Origin: a virus
Direction: 5' to 3' (one strand)
IMG/VR virus record: IMGVR_UViG_3300013093_000225
Span: 1 to 26,869 of that record
DNA length: 26,869 nucleotides
The position numbers and the translations under genes were made by a program. Position 1 is the stretch's first letter. Each line of letters opens with the position of its first letter. Below, one piece after another: positions 5,087 through 11,787 of this stretch. The notes below the pieces were generated by a model. That model was given only the letters and a program-made list of their open reading frames with translations, had not been told where the DNA came from and ran no database searches.

Positions 5087-5622
5087 TGCTATTACCGTGG
5101 TCGGCTCGCGATAAAGCTATTCTCATTGAGATGTGGCAGGCAGGCGCAAGCGCGGTAGCTATTGCTCATAAGCTTGGCAATGGACGAACCCGCAATTCAA
5201 TCCTTGGCTTTGTTCATAGGTTAAGGAGAAAAAATCCTGAGATACAATTACGAAATGAAAATACGCGAAGAACGCCTAACCCAGACGGAATAAAGATTGT
5301 TAGGACAAGACCCCAACCAAAGAAAAAAGAACAGCCTATCGTTCAAGTAAACCTGTTTACACCTATTGCAGAAGAACCCGCACCAGATGGCGGCGTGCCG
5401 TATTTTGAAACACGGCTATTCCAATGTAAGTACATCTTAAATACCAGCAAAGACCCCCATAATATCCGGTGTTGCGGTGGTGTGGTATATCGAACCACAT
5501 CATGGTGCCGTAAACATTATGATGAGGTATTTACAGGACGTATTTACCCCGGAACACAGGTCGGCCATTTATCATCTGGCAAAACTCAGGTGGCATCAAA
5601 ATTCCAGTTTCGTCGAATGTAA
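5083..5622 (+). CDS. gcrA: GcrA-family cell-cycle regulator
   Basis: The 179-aa protein has the two-part GcrA layout. Residues about 5-47 form the DNA-binding helix-turn-helix (WSARDKAILIEMWQAG, AIAHKLGNGRTRNSILGFVH). After a Lys/Pro-rich linker comes the Cys-rich C-terminal module with C115, C130, C131, C142 and H145, as in the sigma70-interacting domain. In Caulobacter GcrA acts with sigma70 at promoters methylated by CcrM (GANTC). A phage copy could redirect host transcription or sense cell-cycle stage, which is inference. About 28 residues extend past the core and overlap the convergent metallophosphoesterase gene by 92 bp. The family strongly suggests an alphaproteobacterial host. Confidence 0.85.
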   Translation: MMLLPWSARDKAILIEMWQAGASAVAIAHKLGNGRTRNSILGFVHRLRRKNPEIQLRNENTRRTPNPDGIKIVRTRPQPKKKEQPIVQVNLFTPIAEEPAPDGGVPYFETRLFQCKYILNTSKDPHNIRCCGGVVYRTTSWCRKHYDEVFTGRIYPGTQVGHLSSGKTQVASKFQFRRM

Positions 5623-6535
5623 GAACTGCAAAACCTTGATGGGCACGGTTTGGCGCGCCTTCACCATATTGAAAAGCTTTATGGTTAGGGTCGCCAAGCA
5701 TGCCTGTTTCTACGCCCCAATGTGATCCCCGGCGGTTTCTAACAGCTGTCAATTGCTGGGCATGGGTATGATTCGTTACTGTCGTCCAACCCGACACTTG
5801 CGCATTATTATATGCCGCATGGATGCCAGCACGAAACCGATGGCGAATCTCTACATCATCATTCAAATGAAACGCATAGCAAAATTCCCACATTGGGAAA
5901 CGATCCGCTAAGCGCCCTGCATAATCTTCCAATTCGCTGGCTTGGTTAGCAAGGTAATTATCTACCCGCATGTCGTGGTTGCCGATGGTAAAAATACGCC
6001 GTTCACATTTAGGCAGCTGATCCATCCAAGCTTTGGCAGCGTCTATTTCAGCCGATACCTTTGGTGCTGCAGATCCTAACGTAGAACCGTGCCGAGATAC
6101 TCTGGCACCGTCTATGATGTCGCCATTGAGACAAATCATTTTTGGCTTAATCTGTTTAGCTACCTTTACAAATGCCTTCATCATGATGGTATCAACGCCG
6201 GGCCAAATATGGGCGTCACCGCCTATAATGATACACCCATCAACTAGTTCGCCTGTTAAAACTTGAGGATATAACCATTGCGCTGTTATCCCATCGTTGC
6301 TTTTTTCATATAATTCCCACATCTCAGGATAACGTAATTGAATCATATCCAATCTGGCTTGAACCGTAGACGGCGGCATACTTAGTACCCGTCCTGTGGC
6401 TCTTACAACTCTATTTTGTCGATAATATTCTTTTAGTGTTTCTTCTAACACTTCTTTAGCTAATGCAGGCATCGCCATTTTGAACATCCTCATTTGACGT
6501 TGGGTGCAAAATACACGAAAAGCTTGTTTTGACAA
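5531..6535 (-). CDS. Metallophosphoesterase with N-terminal HTH
   Basis: The 334-aa protein carries the calcineurin-like metallophosphoesterase metal-binding set in order: D107-A-H109, G-D139 (NGDIIDG), G-N-H-D at 185-188, H239 (GIH) and H256-T-H258. All expected ligands are present, so it is probably active. Residues about 36-66 (NRVVRATGRVLSMPPSTVQA) form a helix-turn-helix, a pairing seen in other phage phosphoesterases. The substrate is unknown; roles in nucleotide or DNA end processing are possible. It converges on gcrA with a 92-bp overlap and diverges from the HTH gene at 6563 across a 27-bp gap that contains an inverted repeat. Confidence 0.85.
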   Translation of the reverse strand: MSKQAFRVFCTQRQMRMFKMAMPALAKEVLEETLKEYYRQNRVVRATGRVLSMPPSTVQARLDMIQLRYPEMWELYEKSNDGITAQWLYPQVLTGELVDGCIIIGGDAHIWPGVDTIMMKAFVKVAKQIKPKMICLNGDIIDGARVSRHGSTLGSAAPKVSAEIDAAKAWMDQLPKCERRIFTIGNHDMRVDNYLANQASELEDYAGRLADRFPMWEFCYAFHLNDDVEIRHRFRAGIHAAYNNAQVSGWTTVTNHTHAQQLTAVRNRRGSHWGVETGMLGDPNHKAFQYGEGAPNRAHQGFAVLTFDETGILMPPEFCQMINGRPVFRGKYVL

Positions 6536-6550
6536 CTACATCATCAAAAC
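6526..6550. promoter_or_regulatory. Inverted repeat operator candidate
   Basis: GTTTTG at 6526-6531 and CAAAAC at 6545-6550 form a perfect inverted repeat with 13 bases between, spanning the start codon of the minus-strand phosphoesterase and the leader of the plus-strand HTH gene. A TTGACA hexamer (6529-6534) overlaps its left arm. Position between a divergent regulator and its neighbour suggests an operator for the HTH protein at 6563, which is inference. Confidence 0.45.
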
Positions 6551-6562
6551 AGGGTTAAAATC

Positions 6563-6838
6563 ATGACTGCAGAAGAATTTAAAATCTTTGCTCGATACGT
6601 TAAGGAAGAGTTTGGAGCCAATGATAGCGAGCTAGGCAGGGCAATGGGCTTTGCTCGGCAAACCATAAACTTATGGAAACGCACAGGATGCCCACCCTAC
6701 GCGGATCTTGTAGCAGCAGCTATTGTTGCTGGCTTGGATCCTTGGAAGCCCGGCCCAGAACATCTGCCCAATCCTGCCCTACGACAGGCGGCATCAACAC
6801 CTGAACTTGAACATGATGTTGAAGAGTTAGGCGCTTAG
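6563..6838 (+). CDS. Helix-turn-helix regulator, 91 aa
   Basis: Residues about 5-60 look like a Cro/C1-type helix-turn-helix: NDSELGRAMGFARQTINLWK followed by a third helix region. It is the only plus-strand gene in a long minus-strand block. The SD-like AGGG lies 8 bases before ATG. The last 40 residues (from about 53) are encoded opposite the 3' end of the primase gene, a 119-bp convergent overlap, and are low in recognisable structure. The predicted DNA-binding part is mostly outside that overlap, so the gene is probably real. It may repress the phosphoesterase or itself through the 6526-6550 inverted repeat. Confidence 0.7.
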   Translation: MTAEEFKIFARYVKEEFGANDSELGRAMGFARQTINLWKRTGCPPYADLVAAAIVAGLDPWKPGPEHLPNPALRQAASTPELEHDVEELGA

Positions 6839-7637
6839 CTAAAGTATAAGCAGCAGCGTGGCCTGTGAAACTTTCGTCGTGGTCGCCAAAAACTGTAACA
6901 CTTTGTGCTATAGCTGGCGGCGTCCACTTGGCTAAGTTCTGCGCATTAATTGCTGCCCACACCGGAATGCCAAACAACACCGATGCAGCTATAGCTGTCT
7001 CGATGCCCTCAGCTATGCCCATATGTATATCAGCAGGTGATAAGCGAATTGCTGATCCATCTGGCAACGGTCCTGCCATAACGCGACGAGTCGGATTCAC
7101 GTCTGCCTTCTGCCCATCCTCGGTGATGTAAGTCAGGTGAACATTCTGGGCCGTATCGTCTGAGCCAACAATCTTACTGACCATCAACCAGTAATTAGCA
7201 CTGCGATATTCCCGTATTGATTTAGAAGCCCATACAAGCCCTAAACGGTTCTTCATGTAGGCGTGTACTGGCCCACCGATGGATGGCTGCTCAGCAAGCC
7301 CCCAAATTCGTTTAATGGCCTCTCTGCGCTTGAGATCGTCGCTTTGATCCTTGCCAGAAAGAACCGGGGCTTCTCCTAATAGCTTGGCTATCGACTCAGC
7401 GATAACCTTAAACGACTTCCCTGTGGCCAATTGGGCTAGTGTGATTCCGTCCCCGGCACCGCATGAATTGCAGATGAAAGATCCTCTGCCATCCTTGTTG
7501 TCAAACCGGAATCTATCTTTGCCACCACAGATAGGGCATGGACCATGCTTGTTAATGAGGTAGTTTGGATTGACCCCAAGCTTGGGTAGAAGTTCCAGCC
7601 ACTTGCCTTGTGCTATATCCGCTGTTGTTTTTGTCAC
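6720..7637 (-). CDS. P4-type DNA primase (Zn ribbon and Toprim)
   Basis: The 305-aa primase contains an N-terminal zinc ribbon, C34-x2-C37 (CPICGGKDRFRF) and C56-x2-C59 (CNSCG). It is followed by a Toprim domain with E210 in AEGIETA and the acidic pair at GDHDES (251-256). The C-terminal LMPPVVGQDWADVL is also typical of the family. It would make RNA primers for phage replication together with the upstream helicase. No helicase domain is fused, unlike P4 alpha. The start at 7637 keeps the conserved segment before the zinc ribbon, so the 86-bp same-strand overlap with the helicase gene appears genuine. Its 3' end overlaps a convergent HTH gene. Confidence 0.9.
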   Translation of the reverse strand: MTKTTADIAQGKWLELLPKLGVNPNYLINKHGPCPICGGKDRFRFDNKDGRGSFICNSCGAGDGITLAQLATGKSFKVIAESIAKLLGEAPVLSGKDQSDDLKRREAIKRIWGLAEQPSIGGPVHAYMKNRLGLVWASKSIREYRSANYWLMVSKIVGSDDTAQNVHLTYITEDGQKADVNPTRRVMAGPLPDGSAIRLSPADIHMGIAEGIETAIAASVLFGIPVWAAINAQNLAKWTPPAIAQSVTVFGDHDESFTGHAAAYTLAKRLTLQHHVQVQVLMPPVVGQDWADVLGRASKDPSQQQ

Positions 7638-9099
7638 GTTGTTTTGCCTTAACGATGTTACGGTGTTTAATCCAGCTCAGTGTCGCAGCCGAAGGCGCAA
7701 GAGCAATGCCTTTGAACGAATTGGACGGGCCAACCCCAAATTTATCCTTATATGCCCAATAGGCCCACCCGTCTTTGAATCCACGAGTAATCGCGTAGCC
7801 TCGCAGTTCTGAATAGAATGTTTCCTTTTCCTGCGCGGAGTAAGCTCCGATTTGTTTTTTTCCATCTCGACTAAGTTCAGCGAGTGTTCCGGTACGATGC
7901 TCAACCTTATCAACAGCCTCAGCCTTGAAACCACATGCCGGGCATAAAGCTGTGCGGGGTGGCTTGAGGAACGTGCATTTCGGGCAAGCTTTGGGAAGGG
8001 GCATGGTTTTTTCACGTTCAACGGTTCCTTTGCCTTGGCCATCATCTAACCTGTCATGAATGATATCTGTTACAAAACCTAACCGCAGCGTTGTGTCGCT
8101 GTGGTCTAACACCAAACAGTATTCTTTGCCTTCAGCCGTTCTTAAACCACGGCCAATCATTTGCGTGTACAGAATTTCTGATTTAGTCGGCCTTGCCAGA
8201 ATGATGCAATGCACATTCCAATCAATACCCGTGGTAAGCACACCAACATTGCAAACGATCTTTAGGGTGCCATCCGCAAATTGTTTTGCTATCTCTGACC
8301 GTTCTTCCAAGTCGGTATAGGCGTCCATGTATCCCGTGGGCACACCTGCATCGAGAAACAGTTTCTGAATGTTCTTGGCATGGGTACGGTTAACCGCAAA
8401 ACAAATCGTAGGGCGATATTGGCCCTTCTCTAACCACGTCGACACAATGTCGGCGACCAATGGTGCCTTGTCCATTGCGGTGCCAAGTTGTTTCTTGTTG
8501 TAGTCACCTGCGACAACAGCCACGCCAGAAAGATCTGGATGGGATGGTGCAAACACCTTGAAGTCCGATAGGTGTTTCAAATCAATCAGTTCTTGCGTTG
8601 TCGTGCCGATAATCAAATCATCGTAGATGCGCCCCATGCCCTTTGCCCAAGGCGTGGCCGTCAAACCAACGACAGGAATGTTTTTCCATTGAGGGCTATC
8701 AAACCAAGTCTCGTAGAACTTAAACATCACATGGCATTCATCCACGATAACCAGATCAGCTTCCGGCAAAGACTTTCTCCTTGCCAAGGTCTGAACTGAG
8801 CAGATTTGAATTGGTTGAGTTGGGTCGGTGCGCTCATGCAAAGCTTGGATAACACCAATTTCCCAAATGTCGTGCTTCTCAAACTTGTCTACGGTTTGAT
8901 CGATGAGGCTGATCGCAGGCACACAAAACAAAACTCGCTTGCCCTTTTCGCGAGCCATGCGAACAATCTCAGCTGCGGCGATTGTCTTGCCAGCTCCAGT
9001 TGGCATTTGCACGACGGGACGGCGATTACCCAAGCTTAGCGACTTGCGTAGCTTATCTATAGCATCTGTCTGATACTGTCTTAGCTTAGCTTTAGTCAT
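7552..9099 (-). CDS. SF2 DEAD/DEAH-type helicase
   Basis: The 515-aa protein has superfamily 2 helicase motifs in order: Walker A PTGAGKT (33-39), Walker B DECH (120-123), motif III TATP (147-150) and motif VI QMIGRGLR (313-320). A C-terminal zinc ribbon follows at C372-x2-C375 and C386-x2-C389. This ResIII/helicase_C layout is common in phage replication modules, where it likely unwinds the template or remodels the origin next to the primase. The C-terminal tail overlaps the primase start by 86 bp. Upstream lies the non-coding segment 9100-9303; no clear promoter was found there. Confidence 0.9.
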   Translation of the reverse strand: MTKAKLRQYQTDAIDKLRKSLSLGNRRPVVQMPTGAGKTIAAAEIVRMAREKGKRVLFCVPAISLIDQTVDKFEKHDIWEIGVIQALHERTDPTQPIQICSVQTLARRKSLPEADLVIVDECHVMFKFYETWFDSPQWKNIPVVGLTATPWAKGMGRIYDDLIIGTTTQELIDLKHLSDFKVFAPSHPDLSGVAVVAGDYNKKQLGTAMDKAPLVADIVSTWLEKGQYRPTICFAVNRTHAKNIQKLFLDAGVPTGYMDAYTDLEERSEIAKQFADGTLKIVCNVGVLTTGIDWNVHCIILARPTKSEILYTQMIGRGLRTAEGKEYCLVLDHSDTTLRLGFVTDIIHDRLDDGQGKGTVEREKTMPLPKACPKCTFLKPPRTALCPACGFKAEAVDKVEHRTGTLAELSRDGKKQIGAYSAQEKETFYSELRGYAITRGFKDGWAYWAYKDKFGVGPSNSFKGIALAPSAATLSWIKHRNIVKAKQRDKNNSGYSTRQVAGTSTQAWGQSKLPH

Positions 9100-9303
9100 G
9101 TTATTAACCTTAGTTATATTATTATATATATATTACTTCTTATTATTTCTTCTTGGTAAGGCTATGTATAGCTATACAAGCTTAGTATAGCTACGCGGGG
9201 AAAGAACCCGCCTCCGAGCAGGAGGCCAGACGCGGGTCAAGTCACCGTTATCAGTGACGGCTAAAAGGGAGGAATACCGTCACGATCTTACGGTTATCAG
9301 AAT
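9100..9303. other. AT-rich, hairpin-rich intergenic; candidate origin
   Basis: This 204-bp gap lies upstream of the helicase and downstream of the DnaA-like gene. Bases about 9105-9150 are nearly all A and T. Next come the perfect palindrome GTATAGCTATAC (9166-9177), an AAGCTT (9178) and a second GTATAGCTA (9185). A GC-rich part with nested stems follows: ACCCGC 9206-9211 with GCGGGT 9232-9237, enclosing GCCTCC/GGAGGC at 9210-9226. Then GTGACGG 9254-9260 pairs with CCGTCAC 9278-9284. GTTATCAG occurs twice (9247 and 9293). An unwinding element plus iterated sites beside replication genes suggests an origin; a structured RNA is the alternative. Confidence 0.5.
9206..9237. other. Nested GC-rich stem-loops
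   Basis: An outer stem ACCCGC/GCGGGT (9206-9211 and 9232-9237) and an alternative inner perfect 6-bp stem GCCTCC-GAGCA-GGAGGC (9210-9226) compete for two bases. GCGGG 9195-9199 could also pair with CCCGC 9207-9211. The mutually exclusive pairings look like a switch or attenuator, on whichever strand is transcribed. Leftward transcripts into the helicase gene would contain it. Confidence 0.45.
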
Positions 9304-9711
9304 TTACACCAGATGCAAGTCCTGCTCGTATTTTTTGCAATTGTAAATTACCGTTGAATGCCGGACATCCATGAGTCGGCCAATTTCCGAATACGGCAAA
9401 TGCAATTCATTTTTGGCGCGGTAAAACAGTTCGCGTCTTACTTTAACGACATCAGGTTTAATGTTTGAACTTCTTACGATATTCGGATCGATGCCGTGCA
9501 TAGCGGCAATCTCTCTAAGCATAGCTGTAAATCGTTTATTAGGAAGCTTAACTTGTAGGACGGGTTGGTCAGCTAAAAGTTTACTTTCTTGCGGCAATTT
9601 GACGCGCTCAGGCGGAACGACACCAGTAGGACCAGTGACGCCGCCCAACCGTTTTTTGACGGCTAAGTATCTGGCTCTTAGTTCATCAAAAGTTTGCGGC
9701 TCTCTATCCAT
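9304..9711 (-). CDS. DnaA domain IV-like DNA-binding protein
   Basis: The 135-aa protein ends in a domain like DnaA domain IV (about residues 88-132): RRELFYRAKNELHLPYSEIG, then a recognition-helix pattern DVRHSTVIYNCKKYE that matches the DnaA signature with H-S-T-V. There is no AAA+ ATPase part, so it cannot be a full initiator. It may bind origin-like sites or regulate transcription. The first 60 residues are Pro/Lys-rich and probably linker. It overlaps the RusA gene by 34 bp and is adjacent to the hairpin-rich region at 9100-9303, which could be its target. Confidence 0.8.
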   Translation of the reverse strand: MDREPQTFDELRARYLAVKKRLGGVTGPTGVVPPERVKLPQESKLLADQPVLQVKLPNKRFTAMLREIAAMHGIDPNIVRSSNIKPDVVKVRRELFYRAKNELHLPYSEIGRLMDVRHSTVIYNCKKYEQDLHLV

Positions 9712-10061
9712 GTGTCTTCCTCAATGCCATAAACGGTGACCACCATCGGTATGCCATGTTCCCCCCATTCGGCAGCTATGGCTTGGCAATCCGAATCATC
9801 ATCTACAACTTTAGTTTTAACCAATAAGTCGCTGGTAGACTTTAGTAAGTTATCCAAATCCCGACGCCTTTTGTCAGGTTTAGTGGCTGATATGTGAATG
9901 ATATACCGCCCAAGTATTTGAGCTTTGGTCTGCGCTTTGACCATCCAACCAGCTTCTTCAAGCCAAGCCATGTATTCAGGGGAACGATACATACGACCAC
10001 CTTTGCCTACCTTCCATAAACGGTTCGTGCTGGGGGCCAATGGTAACTCAAGCCGAATCAT
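9678..10061 (-). CDS. rusA: RusA-type Holliday junction resolvase
   Basis: The 127-aa protein matches the RusA family in length and motifs: an N-terminal strand (LPLAPSTNRLWK) and the catalytic acidic set in RRRDLDNLLK (D68, D70) and VVDDDSD (D87-D89). E. coli RusA uses comparable aspartates to cut four-way junctions. It would resolve recombination intermediates made by ERF-type recombination and clear branches before packaging. It overlaps the XRE gene by 14 bp and the DnaA-like gene by 34 bp, so it is co-transcribed with them. Confidence 0.9.
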   Translation of the reverse strand: MIRLELPLAPSTNRLWKVGKGGRMYRSPEYMAWLEEAGWMVKAQTKAQILGRYIIHISATKPDKRRRDLDNLLKSTSDLLVKTKVVDDDSDCQAIAAEWGEHGIPMVVTVYGIEEDTWIESRKLLMN

Positions 10062-10266
10062 TCTGTTTCCAATCCAGAAAAAAGTGGTGGAGTGTAATCT
10101 CTTTGTTGGTGGCCTGTAATATACGAACCATCAACGCTAAAGATGGGTCTTGAACTCCCCGCTCAATTCTAGAAATAGATGACGCAGTTGTCCCCGCTAT
10201 TTTAGCCAAATCAACCAAAACGACGTTATTTTTCTTACGCCATTGACGTAATGGATGCTCATTCAT
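10048..10266 (-). CDS. XRE-family HTH regulator, 72 aa
   Basis: Almost the whole 72-aa protein is a single XRE/Cro-C1 helix-turn-helix: LRQWRKKNNVVLVDLAKIAG, TTASSISRIERGVQDPSLAL and a final helix. There is no dimerisation or protease-sensitive domain, so it is Cro-like in size rather than a LexA-type repressor. It is the second gene of the leftward replication operon, behind the gene at 10507, and probably acts at the divergent region 10508-10609. A candidate operator hairpin lies at 10572-10594. Confidence 0.85.
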   Translation of the reverse strand: MNEHPLRQWRKKNNVVLVDLAKIAGTTASSISRIERGVQDPSLALMVRILQATNKEITLHHFFLDWKQNDSA

Positions 10267-10507
10267 TCGGTACTACTCTCGGCCTTTCACGCTTGACTGG
10301 TAGGGGTGAAATAACTTCAGGACGCCCCATTGTTACGTTCACCTGTCCACGAATTTCTTTATTGTTCCAAGTCCAGCATTCACCAGTTTCGTCTTGAAAC
10401 ACCACCCAAAGCAGGTCATGCTCTACGCCGTAATCAATCATGGCATGGGCTAATCCCTTGCCCTTGGGGGATATGACAGGAATTGGCGGGTTGAGTTGTA
10501 GAAGCAT
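10259..10507 (-). CDS. Hypothetical protein, 82 aa
   Basis: This is the first gene of the leftward replication block. The 82-aa product has a central strand-rich part with WVVFQDETGECWTWNNKEIR (about 34-53), a pattern found in small phage proteins next to RusA or XRE genes, with unknown function. The C-terminal 25 residues are Arg/Pro-rich. It overlaps the XRE gene by 8 bp. The start is divergent from the Gp157 gene at 10610. Confidence 0.75.
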   Translation of the reverse strand: MLLQLNPPIPVISPKGKGLAHAMIDYGVEHDLLWVVFQDETGECWTWNNKEIRGQVNVTMGRPEVISPLPVKRERPRVVPNE

Positions 10508-10609
10508 AAGATCCTCTTGACTTTGTTTGCATCATAAGTAAATGATTGAAGCGTTGAGAACAAGAACAGAACAAAATCCTAAACAGGGATTTTGCACGAA
10601 AGGTAAAAA
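10508..10609. promoter_or_regulatory. Divergent control region with palindromic operator candidate
   Basis: This 102-bp gap separates the leftward replication block and the rightward recombination block, so it should hold both promoters. CAAAATCC at 10572-10579 and GGATTTTG at 10587-10594 form a perfect 8-bp inverted repeat with a 7-base spacer, about 15 bases before the Gp157 start. TTGACT at 10517-10522 is a possible rightward -35, but no convincing -10 follows. The XRE protein encoded next door is the natural candidate to bind here. Confidence 0.5.
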
Positions 10610-11107
10610 ATGGCTACCAAATACACCGTAGATATATTGCGGCGCACCATTGAAGTGTTGCTTGAAAAATACCCAGAACTTAAAGAAGATGAAGACCTTA
10701 AAGCGGATATGCTTGAAGGATCCACCGATTTTGAAGAAACGATGGAAAAGCTATTGCGTCGCACACAAGATAACATTTACTTAGCCAAAGCGTGTCAGGA
10801 TGCTGAACGCGATATTTATGATCGCCGCAAGCGTTTTGAAAAACGGGTAGAATTTGGCCGGGAAATGATGAAGCGACTCATGGAAACCGCCGATGTGCGC
10901 AAGCTTGAGTTTCCAACAGCTACTCTGTCATTAATGAATACACCACCTCAAGTGGTAATCCTTAACGAGTATGAGATCCCCGACGATTTCATGCGAATCA
11001 AAAAAGAACCTAACAAAGTGCTATTGAAAGAAATGTTGGAGAAAATGGATGTGCGTGGCGCTACCCTCTCAAACGGGGGCACAGCCCTCGTCATCCGTGG
11101 AGCATAA
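10610..11107 (+). CDS. Siphovirus Gp157-family protein
   Basis: The 165-aa protein fits the Gp157 family (known from Streptococcus phage Sfi11, where it is linked to phage resistance). It has a long charged coiled-coil from about 15 to 110, then the characteristic strand region KLEFPTATLSLMNTPPQVVI (about 105-124), IPDDFMRIKKEPNK and a C-terminal GATLSNGGTALVIRG. Its exact role is unknown; it is typically encoded next to recombinase and SSB genes, as here. The start has AAAGG five bases upstream. It opens the rightward block that continues into ERF 4 bases downstream. Confidence 0.85.
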   Translation: MATKYTVDILRRTIEVLLEKYPELKEDEDLKADMLEGSTDFEETMEKLLRRTQDNIYLAKACQDAERDIYDRRKRFEKRVEFGREMMKRLMETADVRKLEFPTATLSLMNTPPQVVILNEYEIPDDFMRIKKEPNKVLLKEMLEKMDVRGATLSNGGTALVIRGA

Positions 11108-11111
11108 GCCA

Positions 11112-11786
11112 ATGAGTGCAAAGATTGCATTAGCTCTCCACAACGTAATGACCAAAGTTACGTATGTGCAAAAAGGCAGCGAGAATAAGTTCCACGGCTA
11201 TAAATATGTTTCCGAAGCTGATCTATTGGAAAAGCTTCGCCCTGCATTGATTGAAGAAGGGCTTATCCTTATTCCATCAGTTGAGATGGTTCGTCCTATG
11301 GATGAGCATGGCAATACCGTTGTAGATATGCGGTATGAGATTGTTCATAAGGATGGGGATATTTGGCCGCATTTGATTCGTGTTGCTGGGTGCGGAAATG
11401 ACCGCTCCAAAAACGGAACTGTAGGCGATAAGGGGCTATACAAAGCTATCACTGGTGCGAATAAGTATTTCTTATTCAAGCTATTCCAGATTGAGACGGG
11501 TGATGACCCTGAGCGGGATAGTACGCCAGTAGTTCAAGAAGCCCCACCAGCCGCGCAATCGCATTGGCCGGATTATACCAAAGATTTGTACACTTATATG
11601 AGTGCATTTCAGTTTGCCATCAATCTGTGTGTAACCGTTAAGGAAGTGCAGGACTTTTGGAAACAAGAATTGAAAGAAAATTTCTCCACCATGAAATTGG
11701 AAAAAGATGGTGAGGATTATGAGGCATTGCGTCAGTTGTGTGCTGATCGTGTAAAAGAAATTAACGCTGAAAAGAAAGGAAAGTAA
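11112..11786 (+). CDS. erf: ERF-family single-strand annealing recombinase
   Basis: I start this gene at ATG 11112, 4 bases after the Gp157 stop, because the conserved domain begins there; the longer reading from 11049 lies inside Gp157. The 224-aa protein shows ERF family features in residues about 1-145: KIALALHNVMTKVTYVQKGS, FHGYKYVSEADLLEKLRP, and GDKGLYKAITGANKYFLFKL followed by the ETGDDPE end. ERF proteins anneal single strands for phage recombination and genome circularisation. The C-terminal ~70 residues are less conserved and helical. It likely works with the SSB-tail protein downstream and RusA. Confidence 0.9.
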   Translation: MSAKIALALHNVMTKVTYVQKGSENKFHGYKYVSEADLLEKLRPALIEEGLILIPSVEMVRPMDEHGNTVVDMRYEIVHKDGDIWPHLIRVAGCGNDRSKNGTVGDKGLYKAITGANKYFLFKLFQIETGDDPERDSTPVVQEAPPAAQSHWPDYTKDLYTYMSAFQFAINLCVTVKEVQDFWKQELKENFSTMKLEKDGEDYEALRQLCADRVKEINAEKKGK

Positions 11787-11787
11787 G

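Noticed and set aside
9195-9284. Possible tRNA or tRNA-like element in the hairpin region
   Set aside because: Stems do not form a cloverleaf, and no T-loop GTTCRAA box or CCA-compatible acceptor was seen.
11049-11111. Longer start for the ERF gene
   Set aside because: The extra 21 residues are encoded within Gp157 in another frame. ATG 11112 fits the family start and operon spacing.
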